Assembly (NCBI GenBank): GCA_944326465.1
Contig: CALVEB010000007.1
Coordinates: 1-64,000, forward strand
Reading direction: 5' to 3'
DNA from: Candidatus Gastranaerophilales bacterium
GTDB lineage: Bacteria; Cyanobacteriota; Vampirovibrionia; Gastranaerophilales; Gastranaerophilaceae
Length of the DNA: 64,000 bases
The position numbers and the translations under genes are program-made. Position 1 is the first letter of the stretch; each line of letters opens with the position of its first letter. The notes below the pieces were generated by a model that was not told the DNA's origin, ran no database searches, and saw only the letters and a list, made by a program, of their open reading frames with translations. Shown here piece after piece: positions 25,991 to 33,313 of this stretch.

Positions 25991-26075
25991 TTCAGCGAGA
26001 AAAATCAGACCGGGGAGGTTTGATAACACATAGATTAAATAATGTAAATCCTTTTTGTTTCAGAAAATGAAATAC

Positions 26076-26108
26076 CGGACGTTCTTAGAGGGAGGGTCCG
26101 TTTTTTTT
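26076..26108 (+). terminator. Intrinsic terminator
   Basis: CGGAC and GTCCG around a 15-nt loop, followed by eight T residues, downstream of the corrinoid adenosyltransferase. Confidence 0.65.
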
Positions 26109-26227
26109 GCTTTTAAATTTTAATATTCACCTTTACAATTCTTTATATTTCAAAATATATTCGCAATATTGCTACTTAATTAACCTTTATATATATAAGG
26201 TTAGTTATTTAAATATTGGAGAATACT

Positions 26228-26575
26228 ATGTATCCGATTGGTGACGATATGTATAATCCTGCAATGTATCAGGATCTTGGCTCAATGACAACAGGTTTTT
26301 ACCCTATGATGGGCATGTACCCGATGTATCCTTCTTTATTGGGAGGAGTCAAGATGAAACCGCAGAATATGGAAGATAAATACGAAGCCATTTCTAAAAA
26401 AGATAACGAAACTAAAAGTACTGCTAAATCTGTTGCTAAAGCACTTTTCTGGATGGCGCTCGGCGGCTTTATTCCGCCTGCAAGAAAATATATTAAAAAC
26501 TCCGGCGGTTTACGTGCAGCTTTAACTAACGGATTCAATGCAGCAGGGAAATGGCTGAAAAATATTTTTAAATAA
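26228..26575 (+). CDS. Small Met/Pro/Tyr-rich protein
   Basis: The 115-residue product has an N-terminus dominated by Met, Tyr, Pro and Gly (M-Y-P-I-G-D-D-M-Y-N-P, then F-Y-P-M-M-G-M-Y-P-M-Y-P) and a charged middle. The C-terminal half is basic and amphipathic (A-K-A-L-F-W-M-A-L-G-G-F-I-P-P-A-R-K-Y). ATG 26228 has GGAG upstream. A similar Met/Pro/Tyr start is seen in the peptidase-like protein at 34586-35464. A near-palindrome AACCTTTATA..TATATAAGGTT lies at about 26191-26212 in the promoter region. The function is unknown. Confidence 0.6.
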   Translation: MYPIGDDMYNPAMYQDLGSMTTGFYPMMGMYPMYPSLLGGVKMKPQNMEDKYEAISKKDNETKSTAKSVAKALFWMALGGFIPPARKYIKNSGGLRAALTNGFNAAGKWLKNIFK

Positions 26576-26702
26576 ATTTATATAAACATCTAAATCCGAA
26601 AAAGAGTATACCTTTGGAAACGATAACGCGAGCAGAGCGAAAGCGCGTAAAAGATAAACAACCTCATTTTTTCATGGTATGATTGAAAAAAAGGAGGTTG
26701 TA

Positions 26703-27203
26703 ATGGCTAAAGATTGTAGTTTTGATATTGTATCCGAATTTGACAGACAGGAGCTTGTAAACGCTGTTGATCAGGTTAAAAGAGATGTTTCTTCCCGATT
26801 TGATCTTAAAGATTCTAATTCATCTGTAGAACTTGAAGCTGATAAAGAAATTACAGTTACAACATCTGACGAGATGAAACTCAGAAATATTTATGACATT
26901 CTGCAATCAAAACTTGTAAAACGCAACATTAGTATTAAAGTTCTTGATCCGCAGCCTGTTGAAAATGCCCTCGGCGGCAACGTCAGACAGGTATATAAAC
27001 TAAAAAAAGGACTTACTCAGGAGCTTGCTAAAAAAATCGTCGCTGATATTAAAGATATGAAAAAGAAAGTTCAGGCATCTATTCAGGGCGATCAGGTTCG
27101 TGTTTCCGGTAAAGACAAAGATGAATTGCAAAGCGTTATTCAAGCGCTCAGAAAAAATGAAGACAAATACGATTACCCGCTGCAATTTACTAACTACAGA
27201 TAA
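26703..27203 (+). CDS. yajQ: YajQ-family nucleotide-binding protein
   Basis: The 166-residue product is a typical YajQ protein (two ferredoxin-like domains). It starts A-K-D-C-S-F-D-I-V-S-E-F-D-R-Q-E and contains Q-V-K-R-D-V-S-S-R-F-D-L-K, and near the end Q-G-D-Q-V-R-V-S-G-K-D-K-D-E-L-Q and D-Y-P-L-Q-F-T-N-Y-R. Members bind nucleotides; in Xanthomonas one binds cyclic di-GMP. AAGGAGG precedes ATG 26703. Upstream bases 26610-26660 contain short GCGAGCAGAGCGAAAGCGCG-like palindromes. Confidence 0.93.
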   Translation: MAKDCSFDIVSEFDRQELVNAVDQVKRDVSSRFDLKDSNSSVELEADKEITVTTSDEMKLRNIYDILQSKLVKRNISIKVLDPQPVENALGGNVRQVYKLKKGLTQELAKKIVADIKDMKKKVQASIQGDQVRVSGKDKDELQSVIQALRKNEDKYDYPLQFTNYR

Positions 27204-27223
27204 AAAAATATATTTTTTGTGGT

Positions 27224-27254
27224 GCGGTCACAAGGCTTTTCGTCTTGTGACCGC
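27224..27254 (+). terminator. Hairpin after yajQ
   Basis: Perfect 11-bp stem GCGGTCACAAG/CTTGTGACCGC with a 9-nt loop. The T-run is short, so termination may be partial. Confidence 0.6.
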
Positions 27255-27406
27255 TTGTAAAAATATGCCCCCCTTTCCCTTCGGGCTTATTTTTACGTAT
27301 TAATTTAATATACTATATTTTGTTAAATTTTTTAAAGTTGTTAATTATATATTATATTGTTTTAGTTTAATTGTCAAGCATTATATAATCTTTTGATTTA
27401 TTTTAA

Positions 27407-27435
27407 TTGCGCAAGTTTAGTTAAATAATTATATA
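27407..27435 (+). promoter_or_regulatory. Promoter of the XRE regulator gene
   Basis: TTGCGC, 17-base spacer, TATATA, 25 bases before the start codon. Confidence 0.5.
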
Positions 27436-27459
27436 AATAGTTATTACAAGGGCTGTGCA

Positions 27460-27771
27460 ATGTCTGATTTTAAAAAATTACTCGGAAAACGTATTAAAGA
27501 AATTAGAAAATCGAAAAATTTAACACAGGAAAAACTTGCCGAACTTATTAATATAGAAGTTCCCAGTATGAGCTATATTGAAACAGGGAAGTTTGCCCCC
27601 TCAGTTGAAACATTACAAAAATTATCTGAAGTTTTACAGGTTAAACCGTGGGAGTTTTATTATTTTGAAACTCTTACACAGGAAGAAATGATTAATGAAC
27701 TTTCTGCAGCACTCAAAAATAATAAACAATTAACCGAAATTGTTTATAGATTCTACAAATCCCTGCATTAA
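27460..27771 (+). CDS. XRE-family helix-turn-helix regulator
   Basis: The 103-residue product has one Cro/CI-type HTH (L-G-K-R-I-K-E-I-R-K-S-K-N-L-T-Q-E-K-L-A-E-L-I to S-Y-I-E-T-G-K-F-A-P-S-V-E-T-L). A C-terminal helical tail (L-T-Q-E-E-M-I-N-E-L-S-A-A-L) likely dimerises. It is convergent with panD, with 3 bases between the stops. A second, related regulator is at 49136. Targets are unknown; self-regulation is common in this family. Confidence 0.85.
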   Translation: MSDFKKLLGKRIKEIRKSKNLTQEKLAELINIEVPSMSYIETGKFAPSVETLQKLSEVLQVKPWEFYYFETLTQEEMINELSAALKNNKQLTEIVYRFYKSLH

Positions 27772-27774
27772 TAA

Positions 27775-28128
27775 TTACTGATTCACAATCTTATTATCAT
27801 CATCAACTATAACAATAGTTGGTTTGTGATTTTTAGCCTCATCAGGTGTAAGACTTGCATAAGTCACAATAATGACCTTGTCTCCCGGTTGAACCTTTCT
27901 TGCGGCAGCGCCGTTAAGACAAATTTCACCTGAGCCTGATTTTCCTTTGATAATATAAGTTTGAAATCTTTCGCCGTTATTAACATCAAGAATTTCAACT
28001 TTTTGCCATTCCTGCATTTTTGCGGCACGGAGTAAATCTTCATCTATTGTAATTGAGCCGACGTAATTCAAATTTGCATCTGTCACTGTAGCTCTGTGTA
28101 TTTTTGAACTTAAAAATTCAGTATACAT
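27775..28128 (-). CDS. panD: Aspartate 1-decarboxylase
   Basis: PanD makes beta-alanine for pantothenate and CoA. The 117-residue proenzyme has the self-cleavage site G24-S25 (Y-V-G-S-I-T-I-D), which yields the pyruvoyl group, plus [13 protein letters not shown] and the C-terminal [11 protein letters not shown] choose ATG 28128, with AGAGG about 11 bases upstream; the frame extends to 28179 without support. CoaD and CoaE of the same pathway are also in the window. Confidence 0.95.
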   Translation of the reverse strand: MYTEFLSSKIHRATVTDANLNYVGSITIDEDLLRAAKMQEWQKVEILDVNNGERFQTYIIKGKSGSGEICLNGAAARKVQPGDKVIIVTYASLTPDEAKNHKPTIVIVDDDNKIVNQ

Positions 28129-28195
28129 AATTTTATAAACCTCTTTCAAATGATATAACAAACAAAAATAAAATAACAATTTTAATCAGTTTTTA

Positions 28196-29242
28196 TTAAC
28201 AGATATACATACAATCGCCATAACTAAAGAATCTGTACTTATTTTTTATTGCCTCTTCATAGGCTCTAAATATCAAATCTTTTCCTGCTAATGCACTCAC
28301 AAGCATCAAAAGTGTTGATTTCGGCAAATGAAAGTTTGTAATAAGATTATCAATAACCTTAAATTCATAAGGCGGGTAGATGAATAATCGGGATTCATCA
28401 TGACATGCTTTTATTTCGCCGTATTTTTGATAAGCGGTTTCAAGAGTTCTGACGGTAGTTGTTCCGACTGCAATAATTTTTTTGCCGGAAGTCTTTGCTT
28501 TGTTGATAATATCTGCAGTTTCCTGTGAAATTTCAAAGGTTTCGGAGTGCATTTTATGCTCCAGAATGTTTTCACACTTTACAGGTCTGAATGTGCCAAG
28601 TCCGACATTTAAAGTGACATAAGCAATTTCAACGCCTTTATTTTTCAGTTTTTCAAGAATTTCTTCTGTAAAATGCAGTCCGGCAGTCGGCGCGGCAACA
28701 GAACCTTCATCTTTTGCATAAACGGTTTGATAGCGTTCAAAATCCAGCTTTTTTATTTCATCTGTCTGCATTTTACGCTCAATATAAGGCGGAAGAGGAA
28801 TATTACCGTTGCGGTGAAGGACATCCAGAACATTGCCTTCATATATAAGTTCTACTATCCAGCCTCCGTCTTCTTCTGTTCTTTCAAGAGTTCTTGCTGA
28901 TAATTCATCGCTTATTTTTACAATTGTACCTTCTTTCACACGTTTAGAAGGCTTAATAAGAGTTTCCCATTTTTTACCGTCAAGCTGTTTAAGCAGAAAA
29001 ATCTCTATTTTAGCGCCCGTTTCTTCTTTTACACCGTATAGTCTTGCCGGCATGACTTTTGTGTTATTCAGAACGAGCAGACTGTTTTTATCTATAATAT
29101 CAACAATATCGTAAAAATGTTTATGCGTAATTGTTTGAGCATGCCTGTCAAGCACAAGCATTCTGGAATTTTCGCGTTTATCCGCCGGCATTTGGGCTAT
29201 TAATTCTTCGGGTAAATTGTAATCAAATTCAGATAGTAACAT
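28196..29242 (-). CDS. queA: S-adenosylmethionine:tRNA ribosyltransferase-isomerase
   Basis: QueA transfers the ribosyl part of SAM to 7-aminomethyl-7-deazaguanine in tRNA and makes epoxyqueuosine. The 348-residue sequence has D-Y-N-L-P-E-E-L-I-A-Q at the start, then V-M-P-A-R-L-Y-G, V-A-A-P-T-A-G-L-H-F-T-E and L-I-T-N-F-H-L-P-K-S-T-L-L-M-L-V-S-A, which are diagnostic. ATG 29242 has GAGGAAAA upstream. It is between yidC and panD on the same strand. QueH (12341) performs the next step. Confidence 0.96.
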   Translation of the reverse strand: MLLSEFDYNLPEELIAQMPADKRENSRMLVLDRHAQTITHKHFYDIVDIIDKNSLLVLNNTKVMPARLYGVKEETGAKIEIFLLKQLDGKKWETLIKPSKRVKEGTIVKISDELSARTLERTEEDGGWIVELIYEGNVLDVLHRNGNIPLPPYIERKMQTDEIKKLDFERYQTVYAKDEGSVAAPTAGLHFTEEILEKLKNKGVEIAYVTLNVGLGTFRPVKCENILEHKMHSETFEISQETADIINKAKTSGKKIIAVGTTTVRTLETAYQKYGEIKACHDESRLFIYPPYEFKVIDNLITNFHLPKSTLLMLVSALAGKDLIFRAYEEAIKNKYRFFSYGDCMYIC

Positions 29243-29292
29243 ATTTTCCTCTTACAAAATTTTACCCTCGAATAAAGAGGGTAAAATCTTTT

Positions 29293-30378
29293 TTATTCTT
29301 TGTTTTCTATTTTTCTTGCGCCTTTCAAATCGTCATCGGCAACAACGGCTTTTTTCTTTACCTCTTCCAGATCCATTTGTTTGTTGACTATAACAGTCTG
29401 CAAAATCTGGATTAAATTGCTTGTTATAAGATATAGGAAAACGCCGGCCGGTATCGGGATTATGATGAATGTACCAATAATCATAATCGGCATGAAAGTT
29501 CCCATTGATTTTTGTATAGCCTGCTGAGTCGGATCTTGAGCATTATTATTCTGGGTTGACATCATAATTTTTTGAGAAAGATACATTGTAAGTCCGAATA
29601 ATGCAATCAGCACAAGAATATCCCAGTGGAAAGAGCGCTGAACAGCGATTGACGGAACAGAGGCAATAAGTAATCCTTCTTTGCGCTCAAATTTAACCTT
29701 TTCGGTTTCTTTTGTGTTCAAATCCGTAATACTCATTTCTGCATTAGCGATGTTATCAAGCTGGCTGAATTTCAAATCAAGATGATCAAGACTCATTTTA
29801 AATTCAATATTTTCACCCGGAACAAGCTGGCCTTGAATTTCAAGTGCTTTATTAGGTTTATCGATTTTAACATTATCTATTACATCATTATTTTTGAGAA
29901 TAACTTTTGCTGTTTTGCCGAGAACAAAGTTGTCATATTGAGAAGCGCCCATAACGCCGTCGTTTGAGATACCTGCAGTTGCACGCAGAGTTGTGTCAAG
30001 CCTGTTTACGAACAGGAAGGAGGTATCGCCGGCCATTTGAATAAATTGCGGGCTCATTAATGCAGAGTATAACAGAATGAATATAGGCATCTGAATTAAT
30101 AACGGAAGGCAGCCTCCCATAGGGTTAAATTTGTGTTCTTTGTAGAACTCCATCATTTTTTGCTGCATTTTCTGCGGATCGTTTTTATATCTGTCTTGAA
30201 TAGCTTTCATCTTAGGCTGAAGCGTCTGCATAGTTCTCATAGAACGCTGCTGCGATACATTAAGCGGCCATAACGCTATTCTGACAATTATAGTTAAAAC
30301 AATAATAGCAATTCCGTAATTACCTACAAAATGTGCTAACCCTCTCAACAATTCAATAGTTAAAGTAGTAAAATCCAA
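29293..30378 (-). CDS. yidC: Membrane protein insertase YidC
   Basis: YidC inserts membrane proteins with or without SecYEG. The 361-residue sequence has a span at residues 18-38 (Y-G-I-A-I-I-V-L-T-I-I-V-R-I-A-L-W-P-L), the basic cytoplasmic hairpin and G-G-C-L-P-L-L-I-Q-M-P-I-F-I-L-L-Y. A periplasmic insert of about 110 residues (roughly 125-235) follows before the last spans. The large P1 domain of proteobacterial YidC is absent. The insert in this position matches what I remember of cyanobacterial YidC. The start appears to be TTG 30378, since an in-frame stop lies five codons upstream. Confidence 0.92.
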   Translation of the reverse strand: MDFTTLTIELLRGLAHFVGNYGIAIIVLTIIVRIALWPLNVSQQRSMRTMQTLQPKMKAIQDRYKNDPQKMQQKMMEFYKEHKFNPMGGCLPLLIQMPIFILLYSALMSPQFIQMAGDTSFLFVNRLDTTLRATAGISNDGVMGASQYDNFVLGKTAKVILKNNDVIDNVKIDKPNKALEIQGQLVPGENIEFKMSLDHLDLKFSQLDNIANAEMSITDLNTKETEKVKFERKEGLLIASVPSIAVQRSFHWDILVLIALFGLTMYLSQKIMMSTQNNNAQDPTQQAIQKSMGTFMPIMIIGTFIIIPIPAGVFLYLITSNLIQILQTVIVNKQMDLEEVKKKAVVADDDLKGARKIENKE

Positions 30379-30489
30379 TTTCCCTAATCCTCATTTACAT
30401 ATCATGCTAGTATATCAATAGCTTAAGCGTAACACAAGCAAAGTTAATAAGCAAGTTATTACGTTTATCATCTTAATGTAATAGTAATT

Positions 30490-30640
30490 ATGGCAAATTC
30501 TATGGTTGGGATGATAGGCTATCCGTTGGCGAAACACAGTTGAGCCTTACAGGAGCGGATGCAACTTGCCGCCATTCTTATGAAATTAGAATGGCGTGCA
30601 TGGTGCCACGATGTAATCGGGGCAGACCTACCAAACAACA
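30490..30640 (+). ncRNA. Candidate structured RNA, strand uncertain
   Basis: The yidC-upstream gap holds a 9-bp hairpin (30570-30596, CGCCATTCT/AGAATGGCG), a hairpin GGTGCC..GAT-GTA-ATC..GGC..ACC (30602-30628) and a possible ATCCG/CGGAT stem (about 30531-30560). It is more GC-rich than its surroundings and ORF-free, and is followed by the terminator-like hairpin at 30643-30669. I could not match it to RNase P, tmRNA, SRP RNA or a riboswitch; 6S RNA was not excluded. Confidence 0.4.
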
Positions 30641-30642
30641 AA

Positions 30643-30669
30643 AAAAGATTGACATAAAGTCAATCTTTT
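30643..30669 (-). terminator. Terminator-type hairpin
   Basis: AAAGATTGAC/GTCAATCTTT with a 5-nt loop; the longer T-run is on the minus strand, behind the broken tRNA-Pro. It may serve both strands. Confidence 0.7.
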
Positions 30670-30672
30670 AAA

Positions 30673-30717
30673 TGGTCGGGATGACACGATTTGAACGTGC
30701 GCCCCCCTCGTCCCAAG
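30673..30717 (-). pseudogene. 3' half of a tRNA-Pro (broken copy)
   Basis: These 45 bases match 44 of 45 in the intact tRNA-Pro at 32478-32554, from the encoded CCA to the anticodon loop. The 5' half is missing. Repeats running from the anticodon loop to the 3' end are typical of attachment sites left by tyrosine-recombinase elements. Confidence 0.8.
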
Positions 30718-30886
30718 GGAGTTTTTACTAGCGTCATCCGATATTTTAAACATCCGTAAACGCAATTACCATAACCTTTTCCAGGTTTCTAATTCGTTTA
30801 TGTACGTCTATAATATTTTAATTTCATGAGTATTTGAAGGAATAACACATGAAAGAGAGTACATTTATTAATCTTGGAGCAACAAA

Positions 30887-30982
30887 TCATGCAAGCAATA
30901 ACAACTCTCCCAAAAATCCAAGAACTGGAATTAAGATTATTGCTACTAGAATGCCAAGTGCTATTTGTATGACTTTTCTCAT
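30887..30982 (-). CDS. 31-residue membrane peptide coupled to the Bro-N gene
   Basis: The ATG overlaps the Bro-N stop as ATGA. The product (M-R-K-V-I-Q-I-A-L-G-I-L-V-A and a second hydrophobic block with one Pro and one Glu) is a basic start followed by one membrane span. A plus-strand ORF (30849-31040) covers the same DNA and has an AAGGA site, so the choice is not certain. Possible roles are a phage-type membrane toxin or a small regulatory peptide. Confidence 0.45.
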   Translation of the reverse strand: MRKVIQIALGILVAIILIPVLGFLGELLLLA

Positions 30983-31833
30983 TGCTTATTATCTATCTGC
31001 CTTGGTTTTCTACTCTTTGGTAAGAAATTTTCATCAGTAATTACAGGCTTTCCTGTCTGTAATTCAATTTGTTTGCGAGCTTCTTTAGCTACGCTTCCGC
31101 CCTGTTTTGCTACAGATTTATTCTCTTCTAATGTTTTCGGGTTCTTTTCCTTTGATATCTCTGTAGTTGAAACTTCTGCTAACATATTTAAAACAAGTTC
31201 CATATTAGACATGTTATCTCTAAGGCTTTCCTTCTTTAAGCCTTTAAAATCCTTATATTCACGAGTTTTCATGCCAGACCATTCCTGCGTCAGAATGTCC
31301 GTAAGAATACCATACTGGTTATCAGCGACACCGCTTCTTTTCCATTCATCAGTTAGGGCTTTTCTTATTTCAATGGACTTTAAGCGTTGATTTACCCACT
31401 CCGGAGAATATCCCTTAGCTAAATAATATTGTAAGGCTCTGTTAATAGCAATTTCTGGGTCTTGAATTTCATCAAGCCTTTCTCTGCCTACTTTTGCTAA
31501 CCACAACTTGAAAGGTTCGGCTTTAGGGCTAGGAATAGACTGAACTAAACGCAAAACCCCTTCTGTATCGAGTACATCTGTTAATCTCATTTTGCCGTCA
31601 GGTGCTTTCATTTTCAAACCGTGACAAATTGTCACGGTTTCATTTCCTTCTGCTTTAAGGCGTTGTTTCAACTTTCTCCAATAAGCAGTAGGGTCTTTGC
31701 TTTCGGTTAAAATGTTGATAATATCAACAACAGAAAACCACCAAGTTTCTTTCTCTCTATCCCACGATGTCCTGACCCTAAAATCTTCAAACAGTTTAAT
31801 GGATGTCTTAATGTCTTTTTCAGTCTTTTTCAT
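30979..31833 (-). CDS. Bro-N domain protein (DinD/antirepressor-like)
   Basis: The 284-residue product starts with a Bro-N domain: F-E-D-F-R-V-R-T-S-W-D-R-E-K-E-T-W-W-F-S-V-V-D-I, Y-W-R-K-L-K-Q-R-L and V-L-D-T-E-G-V-L-R-L-V-Q-S-I-P-S-P-K-A-E-P-F-K. The C-terminal part (A-L-Q-Y-Y-L-A-K-G-Y-S-P-E-W) resembles DinD-type DNA-damage proteins and phage antirepressors. ATG 31833 has AGGAG upstream. It lies in the tRNA-Pro-bounded island. A truncated relative is at 40924-41223. Confidence 0.85.
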   Translation of the reverse strand: MKKTEKDIKTSIKLFEDFRVRTSWDREKETWWFSVVDIINILTESKDPTAYWRKLKQRLKAEGNETVTICHGLKMKAPDGKMRLTDVLDTEGVLRLVQSIPSPKAEPFKLWLAKVGRERLDEIQDPEIAINRALQYYLAKGYSPEWVNQRLKSIEIRKALTDEWKRSGVADNQYGILTDILTQEWSGMKTREYKDFKGLKKESLRDNMSNMELVLNMLAEVSTTEISKEKNPKTLEENKSVAKQGGSVAKEARKQIELQTGKPVITDENFLPKSRKPRQIDNKQ

Positions 31834-31961
31834 GTCAACTCCTTATTCTCATTATATCACAAACAGAAATCCTCAATCTAAGCCCACTAGGAAGCCATAG
31901 AAGCTATTTTATAACCTTACATGATATAAAATTAATACCAATTTTTAACGCTTGAGTGCTT

Positions 31962-32261
31962 TTATGCAGGAACTGTAATGGTTTCAGTAATACCGAGTTT
32001 CTGATATAGTTCTGCATATAAGTCATCAGAAGCAGTTTTTTGAACATCCTTAACCGCAGTAATAAAATTCTCTTTATTATTGAGCTTCTCCGTTGTGCAT
32101 TCTTCATAGAGTGCAATCATACTTTTAGTATCTGCTTCGCTAATTAATTCAGAGAATATGCCGTTCCATCTGTTTACTGGTTGAGGTTCATTTTGCGGAA
32201 CATTAAAGAAAATGTAGTCCTGTAATTCTCTGGTGTAGAACTGTTCCAGCGGTGAATACAA
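31962..32261 (-). CDS. Hypothetical protein, possibly truncated
   Basis: The 99-residue product (F-Y-T-R-E-L-Q-D-Y-I-F-F-N-V-P..., acidic and helical) is not recognised. The only start is TTG 32261 with GAGG too close to it, and the frame remains open for about 13 codons further upstream, so the N-terminus may be lost. It lies inside the tRNA-Pro-bounded island, upstream of the Bro-N gene. Confidence 0.35.
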   Translation of the reverse strand: MYSPLEQFYTRELQDYIFFNVPQNEPQPVNRWNGIFSELISEADTKSMIALYEECTTEKLNNKENFITAVKDVQKTASDDLYAELYQKLGITETITVPA

Positions 32262-32274
32262 TGCCTCATGTGAT

Positions 32275-32394
32275 ATGTTAGTTGACGCTCTAGTGGCTTA
32301 TGGTGTGCCTAATGATGTTGCCGCTAATATTTTAGTGGGTATCGACCTATCTTATGGTAGCCATGCTATTAGAAATAAAATTAACAGATTTTAG
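32275..32394 (+). CDS. Possible 39-residue ORF or gene remnant
   Basis: An ATG-to-TAG frame gives 39 residues with A-Y-G-V-P-N-D-V-A-A-N-I-L and R-N-K-I-N-R-F. No ribosome site is seen. It could be the tail of a lost gene of the island. Confidence 0.2.
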   Translation: MLVDALVAYGVPNDVAANILVGIDLSYGSHAIRNKINRF

Positions 32395-32437
32395 CGAACT
32401 AACTTTAGATTACATAATAATTACATAATGGCAATAA

Positions 32438-32470
32438 AAAAGAGTTTCAGAAAATTTCTGAAACTCTTTT
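32438..32470 (-). terminator. Terminator after tRNA-Pro
   Basis: Near-perfect 16-bp palindrome (AAAAGAGTTTCAGAAA and its complement, 1-nt centre) with a minus-strand T-run, 8 bases beyond the tRNA 3' end. Confidence 0.85.
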
Positions 32471-32477
32471 AAATAAA

Positions 32478-32554
32478 TGGTCGGGATGACACGATTTGAA
32501 CGTGCGACCCCCTCGTCCCAAGCGAGGTGCGCTACCAAGCTGCGCCACATCCCG
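32478..32554 (-). tRNA. tRNA-Pro (TGG)
   Basis: The 77-nt gene has acceptor CGGGATG/CATCCCG, anticodon stem CCTCG/CGAGG with loop CTTGGGA (anticodon TGG) and an encoded CCA. Its 3' half is duplicated at 30673-30717. Confidence 0.93.
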
Positions 32555-32662
32555 ACAGGTATTAAATTTTCAGAATTGCCGCTTTTCACCGGCACTTCTT
32601 AATTTACACCAAACATTTTCTCGCGTCAATAGCTTTATTAAAAATTCGTTAATATAACAAAA

Positions 32663-32683
32663 AATAGAGGCATTGCCTCTATT
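32663..32683 (-). terminator. Terminator overlapping the rubredoxin stop
   Basis: AATAGAGGC/GCCTCTATT hairpin with a 3-nt loop followed on the minus strand by TTTTTTG; it includes the stop codon. Confidence 0.75.
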
Positions 32684-32834
32684 CTTCCCCGTAGCAGCCC
32701 TCATCTATCAGTTCAAAACTGTCATGGCCTGCGTAGCATACAGGACATTTCCAATCCGCCGGCAGGTCATCAAATTTTGTCCCCTCATCGTTCTCATCAT
32801 ATATCCAGCCGCATACTAAACATCTAAACTTCAT
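32679..32834 (-). CDS. Rubredoxin-like protein
   Basis: This 51-residue gene encodes [14 protein letters not shown] and, later, [11 protein letters not shown]. The two CxxC pairs (C5/C8 and C30/C33) with the aromatic spacing bind one iron, as in rubredoxins, which carry single electrons in anaerobes. It has an acidic tail with one more Cys. GGAGG precedes ATG 32834. It is divergent from the thioesterase gene. A partner such as rubrerythrin or a reductase is not in the window. Confidence 0.9.
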   Translation of the reverse strand: MKFRCLVCGWIYDENDEGTKFDDLPADWKCPVCYAGHDSFELIDEGCYGEE

Positions 32835-32855
32835 TTTTACCTCCTTTTTTTAACT

Positions 32856-32884
32856 TTACTTATTACCTTGTTTTATGTTATAGT
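32856..32884 (+). promoter_or_regulatory. Promoter very close to the thioesterase start
   Basis: A TTACTT-like -35, 17-base spacer and TATAGT (-10) end 6 bases before ATG 32891, and no ribosome site is present. A leaderless transcript is suggested. Confidence 0.4.
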
Positions 32885-32890
32885 CAACTT

Positions 32891-33313
32891 ATGAAACATA
32901 TATTTGAACAAAAAGTTTTTTATTCTGATACTGACGCCTATGGCGTTGTCTGGCATGGGGCGTATCTTCGCTGGCTTGAGATGGGACGCGTTTTCTGGTG
33001 CGAAATGGCCGGACACAATCTGGTTGACCTGAAAAATCACGATATTGTCCTTCCCGTTACCAATTTGAATGTACGCTACAAAAAATCCGCAAGACTTAAT
33101 GATGAAATTATTATTGAAACCTCTATCGCAAAGTTCAATAACCTCTCGGTTACATTCAGGCAGGTTATTAAATCAAAAGAAACCGGTGTGGTTTTTATTG
33201 AGGCCGAGGTCGATGTCGTTGCTATATCAAATGACGGTAAGCTCTACCGCAGAATGCCTGAAATTCTTGCTGAAACCTTTGAAAAGGAGATCAAATGTCC
33301 GGTACACGCCTGA
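32891..33313 (+). CDS. Acyl-CoA thioesterase, YbgC/4HBT hot-dog family
   Basis: The 140-residue hot-dog-fold protein has the catalytic motif Y-S-D-T-D-A-Y-G-V-V-W-H-G-A-Y-L-R-W-L-E, where the Asp is the active-site residue of 4HBT/YbgC enzymes. Members hydrolyse acyl-CoA or related thioesters; YbgC is linked to the Tol-Pal envelope system. The substrate is not known here. It overlaps the rluB-type gene by 19 bases and is the first gene of a thioesterase-rluB-coaE operon. It appears to be translated from a leaderless mRNA. Confidence 0.88.
   Translation: MKHIFEQKVFYSDTDAYGVVWHGAYLRWLEMGRVFWCEMAGHNLVDLKNHDIVLPVTNLNVRYKKSARLNDEIIIETSIAKFNNLSVTFRQVIKSKETGVVFIEAEVDVVAISNDGKLYRRMPEILAETFEKEIKCPVHA

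Larger units (their letters stand above)
30673..32522. mobile_element. Mini-island between tRNA-Pro direct repeats
   Basis: The direct repeats (30673-30717 and 32478-32522) bound about 1.8 kb with a Bro-N gene, a tiny membrane peptide, a 99-codon ORF and ORF remnants. No integrase is present, so it is a decayed or satellite element. Assignment as an integrated element is inference from the duplicated tRNA end and phage-type cargo. Confidence 0.6.

Noticed and set aside
30545..30570. Minus-strand TTGCATCCGCTCC resembling the 3' part of THF riboswitches
   Set aside because: No matching 5' GGAG part and no folate gene downstream.
30596..30612. T-box-like word TGGTGCCACG
   Set aside because: No specifier stem and no downstream plus-strand gene to regulate.
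30849..31040. Plus-strand 63-codon ORF over the end of the Bro-N gene
   Set aside because: It has an AAGGA site but runs antisense into the Bro-N gene; the minus-strand peptide with ATGA overlap is preferred. Not fully excluded.
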